Shown: positions 8,727-16,633 of the stretch, piece after piece | Numbering within the stretch: the first letter of the stretch is position 1 | Layout of the letters: each line of letters begins with the position of its first letter | Origin: Shewanella hanedai | GTDB lineage: Bacteria; Pseudomonadota; Gammaproteobacteria; Enterobacterales; Shewanellaceae | Direction of reading: 5' to 3' | Length of the DNA stretch: 64,000 bases | Assembly (NCBI RefSeq): GCF_007197645.1 | Contig: NZ_VKGK01000004.1 | Location: 62,001 to 126,000, forward strand | Translations under genes and position numbers: made by a program | The notes under the pieces: model-generated | Told to the model about the DNA's origin: nothing | Database searches by the model: none | The model's input: the letters and a program-made list of their open reading frames with translations, nothing else

Positions 8727-9779
8727 CTACACTAGGCTGGCCAACATCTCATCTGAATATGCCACCAACTCTTCACCAGCACGGACGCGGGCAACATAAT
8801 CAGGATTGGCAATAAATGGTCTGCCAATCGCTAACAGATCAAATTTATCGTTACTAATGGCCGCACTGCCAGACTCTGCGCTGTAACTTCCTACGCCAAC
8901 AAGGGTCTTGCTGTAAACACTTCGAACGTAACTAGATGCACGGCCACCGAGATAATCAAATTCCATCGCATCATCAAAAATCCCGATATGCAAAAAAGCC
9001 AAATTACGTTGCTCAAGTTCACCTAACAAATAGTCAAATACGGCACGATCTGTATTATCGCCAGCCATATTGAAATATGCACCAGGTGAAACTCGTAGTG
9101 CCGTTCTGTCGCTGCCGATTCTGGCTGAAATTCCGTCGACAACCGCTAGTGCAAAACGTGACATGTTTTCTGGTGTTTGCCCATATTCATCAGTGCGGTG
9201 GTTACTGGCATAGTGCAGAAACTGATCGATGAGATAACCATTAGCCCCGTGGATTTCGACACCATCAAAGCCAGCATCTATCGCATTAGAGGCCGCTTGA
9301 GAGTAATCAGCCACTAACTGGGTGATCTCATCATACGTGACCGCTTTAGGTACTTGGTAAGTTAACTCTCGCATTCTAGGTACGCTCCCTTCTACACCAA
9401 TAGCAGAAGGAGCCAATGCCTGAGTTGAACTGGATTTCTTAAAAAAATGAGGATGCGCAACACGGCCTGTATGCCATAGCTGAGCAAATATTTTACCACC
9501 AGCATGATGAACAGCATCAGTCACCACTCGCCAACCATCTATCTGAGCTGACGTAAACAAACCGGGAGTATTGGGATAACCCTGTGCATCGGGGCGAATG
9601 ATCACCGCTTCTGAGATAATTAACCCCGCTTCGGCACGGCGAGCGTAGTAGTCAGCCATGGCCTGAGTCGGAACTAACTCTTCATCAGCCATACAACGAG
9701 TCAGTGGCGCCATTAGAACCCTATTTTGAAGGGTAATGGTCTCGTTAAGCACAAAAGGTTGAAATAAGTTATCAGTCAT
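8727..9779 (-). CDS. nemA: Alkene reductase of the Old Yellow Enzyme family (NemA-like)
   Basis: FMN-dependent, NAD(P)H-using reductase of activated C=C bonds and nitro-compounds. I place the start at the Met at 9779 (MTDNLFQPF), giving about 350 residues, the family length; an upstream in-frame ATG would add 23 unrelated residues. The barrel shows NRVLMAPLTRCMA at the FMN site, the substrate His/Asn pair in IHGANGYL with the proton-donating Tyr of GYL, and FIANPDYVARV near the end. It is divergent from a TetR gene whose coding-like frame overlaps this start codon, suggesting that TetR controls nemA as in the NemR-NemA arrangement (inference). Confidence 0.88.
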   Translation of the reverse strand: MTDNLFQPFVLNETITLQNRVLMAPLTRCMADEELVPTQAMADYYARRAEAGLIISEAVIIRPDAQGYPNTPGLFTSAQIDGWRVVTDAVHHAGGKIFAQLWHTGRVAHPHFFKKSSSTQALAPSAIGVEGSVPRMRELTYQVPKAVTYDEITQLVADYSQAASNAIDAGFDGVEIHGANGYLIDQFLHYASNHRTDEYGQTPENMSRFALAVVDGISARIGSDRTALRVSPGAYFNMAGDNTDRAVFDYLLGELEQRNLAFLHIGIFDDAMEFDYLGGRASSYVRSVYSKTLVGVGSYSAESGSAAISNDKFDLLAIGRPFIANPDYVARVRAGEELVAYSDEMLASLV

Positions 9780-9803
9780 AGAGAGAAAGTACTGAGATCG
9801 GCA

Positions 9804-10340
9804 ATGACCGCTTTTATGGACAAGGGTTACGGCAAAACCAGTATGCAAGATCTGACTAAAGCCACAGGGTTACACCCCGGCTCTATCTACTGTGCCTTCG
9901 ACAATAAACGAGGCTTATTACTGGCAGCTTTAGAGCAGTATAAAACCGATAGAAGCACTGAGTTTCTAGGTTTCTTCACTGGAAACAGACCCGTACTAGT
10001 TGAGCTCAAAGCCTATCTGGATAACACAGTGCAAGAGTGCATCAGTTGCGAGGCTGCAAAGGCTTGCTTGCTCACTAAAGCCCTTAATGAAATGGCTCAA
10101 CAAGATGAAGAAGTGCAAAACATCATTACCGAGAACTTGGCAAATTGGCAGCAAGGGCTCGCCGATGTATTTGATTTAGCCAAAGCGAAAGGTGAACTCA
10201 GCTCTCAACGTGATAGCCAGCATTTGGCACGCTTTTTAGCCATGGGAATTTACGGTTTAAGAACTTTCGCACACACCCATCCTCAGGGTGAAACTTTACA
10301 AGAGCTAGCGGATCAGCTCTTCCAAGATATCTGTGCCTAG
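9804..10340 (+). CDS. TetR-family regulator (NemR-like), 5' end uncertain
   Basis: The DNA-binding part reads KTSMQDLTKATGLHPGSIYC followed by AFDNKRGLL, the LHPGSIY signature of NemR-like TetR regulators, and a helical ligand domain follows to residue 178. The first canonical start (ATG 9804) removes part of helix 1. The frame stays open upstream to a stop at 9765 and encodes SHREKVLRSA, exactly what a TetR helix 1 should look like, but with no ATG, GTG or TTG; only ATC at 9771 could begin it. So either a rare start codon is used or a deletion removed the normal start and the shared promoter. It probably senses electrophiles and represses nemA. Confidence 0.8.
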   Translation: MTAFMDKGYGKTSMQDLTKATGLHPGSIYCAFDNKRGLLLAALEQYKTDRSTEFLGFFTGNRPVLVELKAYLDNTVQECISCEAAKACLLTKALNEMAQQDEEVQNIITENLANWQQGLADVFDLAKAKGELSSQRDSQHLARFLAMGIYGLRTFAHTHPQGETLQELADQLFQDICA

Positions 10341-10376
10341 TCACTATCTTGAATAGGCTAAGTCAATCACGTTAGC

Positions 10377-11132
10377 CTACGCCAACTCGCCCTGTCTCGG
10401 AGTCGATTCGGTCGTTGATGATTGCCAGTTTCGAACATAAAACAGGTAATAGAAACTCGTCGAGACCAGCCAAGCGATGCCTAGACTCCATATTCCATGT
10501 GAAAAAAAGTGAGCACCACGTAGCTGCTGACTCAAACTAAAAACCCCACCTAGAACCAAGCCAAACATTAAGCCTTTCCACCTCAGTTTTGGACAATGCT
10601 GGTAGGCAAAATAATAGAGGGCGACCCAAGCAAAACCGCCACTGGAATGACCGCCAGGGAAACACACCCCAAGCTCGCCATGGGAAGGTGATATAGCAAA
10701 AATAGGCAAGTACTCGTGGCTTCCGCCAAATAGGGACAGATCCCAGGGACAACTAACATGACTAAGATCTTTTCCAAGCCGGACAAGCAAAACGGTGCTC
10801 AGTACGCTAAGAAACAACAAAACTAGGCTTTTTCTAAAAGGTTTTAGGCTAGATTTCCAGAAACTTACTATCATGGACACCAGTACAATAGCACTAATCA
10901 ATATCACAAAATTACGGCCACCTACATGAATCACATTATCTAACACCCATGTGTGTCTTAGTGACCATTGAGTCACCCCGCCCTCAAGTTCAAACCAAAA
11001 TTTAGCAATAGGGATATCGAGCTGTAGATATTCGAAAACAGTCGCCAGCGTGGCGAACATGAGTCCCGGAAAGAGGAGGTGTCGACGTAGAAAAACCTCT
11101 TTGCTCACTCTGTGCTCAGTTAACTTGCCCAT
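10377..11132 (-). CDS. PAP2-family membrane phosphatase
   Basis: 251 residues with about six membrane segments. The acid phosphatase signature is present: K-D-L-S-H-V-S-C-P (about residues 122-130), PGGHSSGG (about 159-166) with the catalytic-type His, and RGAHFFSH (about 203-210). The final Asp of the classical third motif is replaced (SHGIWS), as in several bacterial lipid phosphatases of the LpxE/LpxT-like kind. It probably dephosphorylates a lipid at the periplasmic face. Which lipid cannot be told. It is convergent with the TetR gene. Confidence 0.8.
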   Translation of the reverse strand: MGKLTEHRVSKEVFLRRHLLFPGLMFATLATVFEYLQLDIPIAKFWFELEGGVTQWSLRHTWVLDNVIHVGGRNFVILISAIVLVSMIVSFWKSSLKPFRKSLVLLFLSVLSTVLLVRLGKDLSHVSCPWDLSLFGGSHEYLPIFAISPSHGELGVCFPGGHSSGGFAWVALYYFAYQHCPKLRWKGLMFGLVLGGVFSLSQQLRGAHFFSHGIWSLGIAWLVSTSFYYLFYVRNWQSSTTESTPRQGELA

Positions 11133-11323
11133 TATTTTTACCCCAAAAAAACCAATAGGGATTTTCCCCCTAACAAGGTGAAAAAAATGTGAAGGCCGAT
11201 GTTATTGAAAGAATGAGATGATAAAGATTAGCTTGAACCAGCCTCGAATAGATTACAATAAGCACAGACAAAGCCCCTGTTTCTGCTGTATTCTGTCGCC
11301 CTCAGATATTACGAAAGTTCACC

Positions 11324-11617
11324 ATGATCATAGAAGTCACCAACATTCCAAACCCAGAAATAACCTGCTCCAACTGTCAGGCCTGCTGTTGTCGTCTTCA
11401 GGTCATCATTATCTCTGAAACCGGTGTGCCAGAGAAGTATATCGAAGAGTCAGATTGGGGCGGAGATGTAATGCAACGCTTAGATGATGGCTGGTGTGTA
11501 GCTTTAGATCGTGAAACCAAGATGTGTACCATCTACGAAAATCGCCCTTGGGTATGTCGCGAATTTGAGATGGCCTCCTACGAGTGTGAAGTTGAACGCA
11601 GTGAGAATGGGCTATAA
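11324..11617 (+). CDS. YkgJ-family cysteine cluster protein
   Basis: 97 residues with the family's Cys pattern: CSNCQACCC near residues 10-18, W-C in the middle, then CTIYENRPWVCREF (about 66-79) and a C-terminal Cys. The pattern is thought to bind zinc or an iron-sulfur cluster (family knowledge). Length fits the short YkgJ group. No signal peptide is present, so it acts in the cytoplasm. It stands alone between the PAP2 and LysR genes. Confidence 0.85.
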   Translation: MIIEVTNIPNPEITCSNCQACCCRLQVIIISETGVPEKYIEESDWGGDVMQRLDDGWCVALDRETKMCTIYENRPWVCREFEMASYECEVERSENGL

Positions 11618-11713
11618 CTCTTGCCTATAGCCCTGCCTTGTTAACATAGTCTATCCTGAGTAAGCTAACGCTAGCCATTTATCTAATCGCTCGTCGCTTA
11701 TTAAGGATATTCA

Positions 11714-12550
11714 GTGAAGTTAAGATCGATACACTATTTTCAGTCTGTCTATGAACAGGGCAGTATCACCGCGGCTTCACGCCAATGCTTTGTCTCTCAA
11801 CCTTCTATCACCGCAGCGATATCTCAGTTAGAGCAGCAACTTAACGTCGAGCTTTTTGTACGTCATCCAGGTGGTGTTCGCCCCACTTCAGCCGCCGATA
11901 AACTCTATCCGCTGGCAAGAAAGATGAGTGAAAACCAACAAGAGATTCTACATCTGTTCAGTGACACTCCCACACCCGTTCCACTCCGCCTAGGATTAAT
12001 GCGCTCTTTGGGCGCACAACGGATGAGTGAGCTGCTTACCGAACTCACCCAAAGGATCGATAATGTTGAGTTAACCCTTGTTGATCCAGATGAGCCCTGT
12101 GATGTCAGAGTCGTGCTAGCTCAATCGGTATCGAGCAGCGAAGACTTCATCCCTATCTGGGAAGACAAATACCAGCTTGCCATTCCCTGTAATTGGTCAC
12201 TGGCCTCAAAGCCTATCATTGAAATTGATGATCTTAATGCACTGCCTTTTATCAATCGTACCCCCTGTGACGCCCTCGATAGATTAAAGCAAACCATGAC
12301 AAAATCAGGTGTTCAGATGCAAACGAGAGCCAACATACGCACAATTGAATACACTTGGCCCTTAGTCTGTGCAGGTGTTGGCGCTGCATTGCTGCCTGAT
12401 TGGCAAGAGATAAAACACAATAATGCCTTAGTGTTAAGACCAATTGCGGGGGAGAAACTGATAAAGCAGATAGGACTGGCTTATAATGCCAGCAGGATCA
12501 GTGAGCCTATGATTGCCGCTGTTATCTCAGTTTGCCGAAGAAAACTGTAA
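11714..12550 (+). CDS. LysR-family regulator, short form
   Basis: 278 residues, a little short for LysR. The N-terminus is a typical winged helix-turn-helix (MKLRSIHYFQSVYEQGSITA, then ASRQCFVSQPSITAAISQLE), and the effector-binding domain follows with a Cys-containing core (PLVCAGVGAALLPDW) near the C-terminus. The start is GTG with AAGGA 7 nt upstream. Short LysR proteins of this type (CysB/OxyR-like in the first domain) often respond to oxidative stress, but here the effector is not deducible. Its target may be itself or the distant genes; the neighbours do not help. Confidence 0.85.
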   Translation: MKLRSIHYFQSVYEQGSITAASRQCFVSQPSITAAISQLEQQLNVELFVRHPGGVRPTSAADKLYPLARKMSENQQEILHLFSDTPTPVPLRLGLMRSLGAQRMSELLTELTQRIDNVELTLVDPDEPCDVRVVLAQSVSSSEDFIPIWEDKYQLAIPCNWSLASKPIIEIDDLNALPFINRTPCDALDRLKQTMTKSGVQMQTRANIRTIEYTWPLVCAGVGAALLPDWQEIKHNNALVLRPIAGEKLIKQIGLAYNASRISEPMIAAVISVCRRKL

Positions 12551-12562
12551 AAAGAGCAAGTT

Positions 12563-12587
12563 CAAAGGCGAAATGAACTCGCCTTTG
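12563..12587. terminator. Bidirectional hairpin between lysR and uspA
   Basis: Perfect arms CAAAGGCGA (12563-12571) and TCGCCTTTG (12579-12587) between the convergent LysR and UspA genes. It lacks a long U-tail in either direction but is well placed as a terminator. Confidence 0.55.
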
Positions 12588-12603
12588 CCTAAATCTAACC
12601 AGC

Positions 12604-13047
12604 TTATTTTACCACTAACACTGGGCACTTGGCCTTATTGGTGATTGCTTCAGCCACATTAGGGTTAAGTAGATGGGATAGGCCTGTATGACCATGGCTA
12701 GCCATCACTACCATGCCCACTCCCTGCTCGACACTTTCCTCTAGGACTTGTGATATAACATCCCCACTTCTGATCACAGGAATAACACTGAGTTCTTCAT
12801 CTAAATGAGTGTTGATCTCTGAAGCTAATTTAGTGAGCTTTTCACGCGTAAAATCTTCCACTTTGTGCTCTAAATCGACCGGTGTTTCAACAATAATCCC
12901 ATAATTATGCTGGCTATAAACATCGCTCATCACATGCAATAATCGAATGTTCACATGATATAAATTTGCCATTTCGATGGCATATTTTAGCGCATGTGAT
13001 GCTGTTTCAGAAAAATCGGTTGGACATAATATTTGTCGAGTACGCAC
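12604..13047 (-). CDS. Universal stress protein, UspA family (copy 2)
   Basis: 147 residues with a single Usp domain: ILCPTDFSETASHALKYAIE at the N-terminus, VVMASHGHTGLSHLL and KCPVLVVK at the end. In the nucleotide motif G-2x-G-9x-G-[ST] the last Gly is Ala (GHTG...AEA), so ATP binding may be lost, as in UspA rather than the ATP-binding class. GTG start with AGGAGG upstream. It begins 74 bp after the stop of the second copy at 13122-13553, with which it shares its first 20 residues, so this is a recent-looking tandem duplication. Confidence 0.88.
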   Translation of the reverse strand: MRTRQILCPTDFSETASHALKYAIEMANLYHVNIRLLHVMSDVYSQHNYGIIVETPVDLEHKVEDFTREKLTKLASEINTHLDEELSVIPVIRSGDVISQVLEESVEQGVGMVVMASHGHTGLSHLLNPNVAEAITNKAKCPVLVVK

Positions 13048-13121
13048 AATAACCTCCTATCTAACCCATTATTTAAATGTCTATTAAACCATATTACTGA
13101 CAATTAACGGTTTACTAAATG

Positions 13122-13553
13122 TCACTTCACGACCAATACCGGACACTTAGCTTTATTAGCGACGCCTTCGGCGACATTCGTGTGTAAGAAATGAGATAAA
13201 CCACTCCGACCATGACTGGCCATCACTATCATACCAGCATCGAATTCAATGGCGTCAGCTAAAATCTCATCGATAGGCGAACCTCGCCTAATCACGGTTT
13301 CCATGGGAAGCTCACTCTTAAGCCCAGCGAGAAGGTCGCGCATTTGATCTGCGGCCGTATCTTCCATACTTTGAGCTAGCTCTGCGGGAGTAATGGCTAG
13401 TATTTGATAGTTCTCAGCACCAAGCGGTTGATCGACTACATGAATCAATCTCAAACCCACCTGATAAAAATTGGCCATTTCAATCGCGTATCTTAAAGCA
13501 TGAGACGCAGTTTCAGAAAAATCTGTAGGACAAAGTATTTGTCGGGTTCTCAT
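13122..13553 (-). CDS. Universal stress protein, UspA family (copy 1)
   Basis: 143 residues, the upstream member of the tandem pair. The start MRTRQILCPTDFSETASHAL is identical to the next gene's, then the two diverge in the middle (VGLRLIHVVDQ versus VNIRLLHVMSD). It carries GRSGLSHFLHTNVAEG, with Ala in place of the last Gly of the ATP motif. AGGAGG stands before the ATG. The pair is probably transcribed together from the promoter in the 550 bp upstream. Usp proteins act in the cytoplasm in growth arrest and stress; the trigger here is unknown. Confidence 0.88.
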   Translation of the reverse strand: MRTRQILCPTDFSETASHALRYAIEMANFYQVGLRLIHVVDQPLGAENYQILAITPAELAQSMEDTAADQMRDLLAGLKSELPMETVIRRGSPIDEILADAIEFDAGMIVMASHGRSGLSHFLHTNVAEGVANKAKCPVLVVK

Positions 13554-14110
13554 AACGACCTCCTATGGTTCTATCATTATATGCTCAAGCCAGTTCAGAT
13601 GCCCGTTTTAGGCTCACTTCCAGAGCCCTGTTCGATAAAATAATGACCACTTAACTCTCACTAAAGAGAAGGTTAATAATGTCACAATTTACGCTTTAAC
13701 AACTGACCTTTACATTAATTCTAGTTTGAAGTTTGAATAAAAATCTTGACCAGGATCACACAAACCTTCAAGTCTGAAAAATCTCCCCTACCACAATATC
13801 CAATACCTACAGCTTATTTGTCCCGCACTAATACCACAACAAACACATACGTTAAAACCCGCTAAAAAAACGGATTTAATCGCTATTCAAACCGTGAACA
13901 TCCAGATATTAAACCTAAATATCTATTCATAACTTCCATACTGATGAAATTTTAGCTCTCTATACTCGGTCTTGAATCTAGGTAGGTATGGTGGCCATTG
14001 AGACCAGATAAACAAACTGTTCGCAACACAGACAGTTTTTTTATGTGGTACCTAAAAATAGCCACTAATCTTATACCTGAGTTTAATAATTAATCAAAAA
14101 GGGTAATATC
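13554..14110. other. Intergenic promoter region between uspA and the bufferin operon
   Basis: 557 bp holding the divergent promoters. An AT-rich block (about 13670-13960) has no ORF worth calling. It also holds a hairpin with U-tail at 14014-14043, described separately. Confidence 0.4.
14014..14043 (+). terminator. Hairpin with U-tail in the leader of the bufferin precursor gene
   Basis: Arms AAACTGT (14014-14020) and ACAGTTT (14032-14038) followed by a run of T, about 70 bp before the bufA-like ATG and in its orientation. It may be an attenuator or the end of a short leader transcript. No leader peptide was recognised. Confidence 0.45.
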
Positions 14111-14578
14111 ATGAATACTAAAGCTCAAGCCACTCTGACAGGTGCAGCACTCGCTCTCGCAATGGCAGGACTAACCGGTTGTAATAGCACTGACAAATCA
14201 GAGACGACTCAAGCTGCAATGGCAAAAGGTAGCAGCGATCTCGTTCACTGTTACGGCGTTAATGCATGTAAAGGCCATAACGACTGTAAAACAGCAACCA
14301 ATGCTTGTGGCGGCCATGCAAGCTGTAAAGGCACTGGATTTGTCGCCATGCCAGCTAAAAGCTGTGGCGATGTGGGCGGAAAAGTACAAGATGATTGGGT
14401 CGGTAGTATCGCTAAAACAGATCTAGTGCATTGCTACAGTGTGAACGTTTGTAAAGGCCACAATGATTGTAAAACAGCAAATAACGCTTGTGGCGGACAT
14501 GCTAGCTGTAAAGGCACTGGCTTTGTTGCTGCTCCAGCAAAAGCGTGTGCTGATATTGGCGGCAAAGTAGGCGCTTAA
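14111..14578 (+). CDS. Bufferin-type RiPP precursor with two Cys-rich core repeats
   Basis: 155 residues. An export signal ([20 protein letters not shown] then LTGC) ends in a lipobox-like Cys. The rest is two near-identical cores of about 50 residues (from residue 46 and from residue 104), each with six Cys: [14 protein letters not shown] then [13 protein letters not shown] and a final Cys before GDVGG. The spacing is C-x5-C-x5-C-x6-C-x5-C-x12-C in both. The adjacent DUF692 and DUF2063 genes are the known maturation pair for bufferins, whose Cys are converted by the MNIO enzyme and which bind copper in the periplasm (family knowledge). BufA2-like is my best guess. The double core and possible lipidation are unusual. 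Confidence 0.8.
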   Translation: MNTKAQATLTGAALALAMAGLTGCNSTDKSETTQAAMAKGSSDLVHCYGVNACKGHNDCKTATNACGGHASCKGTGFVAMPAKSCGDVGGKVQDDWVGSIAKTDLVHCYSVNVCKGHNDCKTANNACGGHASCKGTGFVAAPAKACADIGGKVGA

Positions 14579-14671
14579 TACCAGTCGGTATCATTAGAAA
14601 TACAGGTACCTATTATCGCTATTGGTTATAGGTGCCTTCATTTATTTACCATTGATTGAGGTAACCACTGA

Positions 14672-15574
14672 GTGACAGAAACTGCACTGACACAAGATTT
14701 TCTTGGATTTGGATTGGGCTTAAGAACCAATCATTTTGATCATGTTCTGAACACTCGTCCCGACATAGATTGGTTCGAGGTTTTATCAGAAAACTACATG
14801 GTTGCAGGCGGTAAACCCAGGTATTACCTTGAATCGATAGCCGAACAGTACCCTATTGTTATGCACGGCGTGTCAATGTCCATCGGCAGTACAGATCCGT
14901 TAGACATGGAGTATTTAACTGCCCTGAAAAAATTAGCCAACGATGTGCAACCTAAATGGATATCAGATCATATTTGCTGGACCTCCATTCACGATGTGAA
15001 TAGCCATGATCTCCTGCCACTGCCTTATACAGAGGAGACCATTAATCACGTCGCCGAGCGCGTGAGAACAGTACAAGACTTTCTTGGTAGACGGATCCTG
15101 TTAGAGAACGTCTCAAGCTACCTCTCCTATAAAGATTCAACCATGGATGAGTGGACCTTTCTCAATGCCGTTGCAGAACAAGCTGATTGCCTAGTATTAC
15201 TCGATATCAACAACATCTATGTGAGCGCCAGAAACCATCATTTCGATCCCGTGACATACCTGAATAAGATCGAGCCTAAAAGAGTACAACAATTTCATTT
15301 GGCGGGTCACTCAGACTACGGAGATTATGTCATCGATACCCATGACCACGACGTACCAGACAGTGTTTGGGATCTTTACGGTACCGCTTTAGAGCGCTTT
15401 GGTGCGGTCAGCACAATGATCGAAAGAGACGGAAACATTCCCGAGTTTTCTGGCCTTGAGCAGGAATTAAACATCGCCAGAGATATTGCAATTAAGACAT
15501 TACCTGGGTTACAAACTCACTTAGATGGCCTTAATAAAAACAGCAACAGGAATGTCTTTGATGGCAAGTCTTAA
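14672..15574 (+). CDS. DUF692 multinuclear iron-dependent oxidase (MNIO, BufB-like)
   Basis: 300 residues, TIM-barrel xylose-isomerase-like fold. Probable metal ligands are visible in VMHGVSMSIG, ILLENVSSY, CLVLLDINNIYVSARNH, QQFHLAGHSD and IDTHDHDV. MNIO enzymes use two or three irons and O2 to modify Cys residues of RiPP precursors, as MbnB does in methanobactin synthesis. The substrate is expected to be the Cys-rich protein encoded 90 bp upstream. GTG start with GAGGT 9 nt upstream. The final 20-odd bp overlap the next gene, which is its partner subunit. Confidence 0.9.
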   Translation: MTETALTQDFLGFGLGLRTNHFDHVLNTRPDIDWFEVLSENYMVAGGKPRYYLESIAEQYPIVMHGVSMSIGSTDPLDMEYLTALKKLANDVQPKWISDHICWTSIHDVNSHDLLPLPYTEETINHVAERVRTVQDFLGRRILLENVSSYLSYKDSTMDEWTFLNAVAEQADCLVLLDINNIYVSARNHHFDPVTYLNKIEPKRVQQFHLAGHSDYGDYVIDTHDHDVPDSVWDLYGTALERFGAVSTMIERDGNIPEFSGLEQELNIARDIAIKTLPGLQTHLDGLNKNSNRNVFDGKS

Positions 15575-16367
15575 ACAAACCCAAGAACTCTTTATGGCTT
15601 ACATTTTATCGGATAAGAGCACCGACAACGCCCAAGACGATAAATGTTCAGCTTTTACCTCCCTTATCACAGCTAAAAGTGATGAAGATGGTCAAACTCG
15701 TTTGGGGATCTATGCCAGCGCTTATCGGCTGCGACTCATTGAGACGATAGAGACAGATCACGAGATGTTAGGCATCTATCTCGGCGATGAACTTTTTGAC
15801 AAGATGGCACAAGAGTACATCAACGCTCATCCTTCATCTTATCGCTCCCTGCGACATTTTTGTGATGCTCTGCCACCATTTTTACAAGATGATGCCTTTT
15901 TCAGCCAATACCCTATTCTGTCCCATATTGCCGCTTTCGAGCGACGTCTACTTAATGCCTTTGATGCAGAAGAACAATCAAGAGCGAGCTTTTCTGAACT
16001 TGAGCAACTTGCTCCAGAACATTGGCCAGAGAGCCGCTTTAGGTTTCACTCTAGTGTGCAAATATTTAAGTGCCAAAGTAACGCGGTAGAAAGCTGGCAA
16101 GCATTGAAGAATCAACAAACGCCTCCACAACCCGACTACAGCATTGCCTGCGCGTGGTTACTTTGGCGAGGTGAAGAGAGATTGACCGAGTTTATCTCTC
16201 TTACTGAGTATCAATTGGTTTTATTAGAGGGATTTCTTCAGGGGCAAAGCTTGGCGCAACAGTGTGAATTAATGCTTAACTATTTCGATGAGGAGCAAGC
16301 CCCAACAAAAGTACTGCAAGCCATACGTGCTTGGTTCGAGATGGGGATCATCCGCGCTATCGCTTAA
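15552..16367 (+). CDS. DUF2063 partner protein of the MNIO enzyme (BufC-like)
   Basis: About 270 residues. The N-terminal domain (ASLKQTQELFMAYIL, ... YASAYRLRLIETIETDHEML ... YINAHPSSYRSLRHFCDALP) is DUF2063, which in bufferin and related clusters recognises the precursor and works with the MNIO. The C-terminal part is a winged-helix-like region (ALAQQCELML ... VLQAIRAWFEMGII). Starts at 15552 or 15561 are both possible, with AGGA at 15548; either overlaps the preceding gene, so the two are coupled. No DoxX-like gene follows, unlike many bufferin operons. Confidence 0.88.
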   Translation: MSLMASLKQTQELFMAYILSDKSTDNAQDDKCSAFTSLITAKSDEDGQTRLGIYASAYRLRLIETIETDHEMLGIYLGDELFDKMAQEYINAHPSSYRSLRHFCDALPPFLQDDAFFSQYPILSHIAAFERRLLNAFDAEEQSRASFSELEQLAPEHWPESRFRFHSSVQIFKCQSNAVESWQALKNQQTPPQPDYSIACAWLLWRGEERLTEFISLTEYQLVLLEGFLQGQSLAQQCELMLNYFDEEQAPTKVLQAIRAWFEMGIIRAIA

Positions 16368-16558
16368 GCCATAAGTTTCGAGCTAGAGGCAAGATAAACA
16401 ACGTCGCTAGCTCCGAGGCTAATCAACAGTCAATAGACAGCCCTCACCCTTTACAATATTCAAAAAACAAGAAACAGCTCTTCATTCCCTTTCAACATTC
16501 AACAACAAATATAAATACTGGACGTTTTTCACTCACTGGATTAGCATATCAACAACAG

Positions 16559-16576
16559 ACCGACCAATCAGTCGGT
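16559..16576. promoter_or_regulatory. Palindromic operator candidate upstream of the aldehyde dehydrogenase gene
   Basis: ACCGAC (16559-16564), six-base spacer, GTCGGT (16571-16576): a perfect inverted repeat 58 bp before the dehydrogenase ATG. The ACCGAC/GTCGGT half-sites are typical of TetR-family operators. The TetR gene at 18220 directly downstream of the dehydrogenase is the obvious candidate binder. Confidence 0.6.
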
Positions 16577-16633
16577 TTTAATGATTATGATTAGAGTAAT
16601 AAGACAACCACAGCAAAACAGGAGAGCGAGCGG

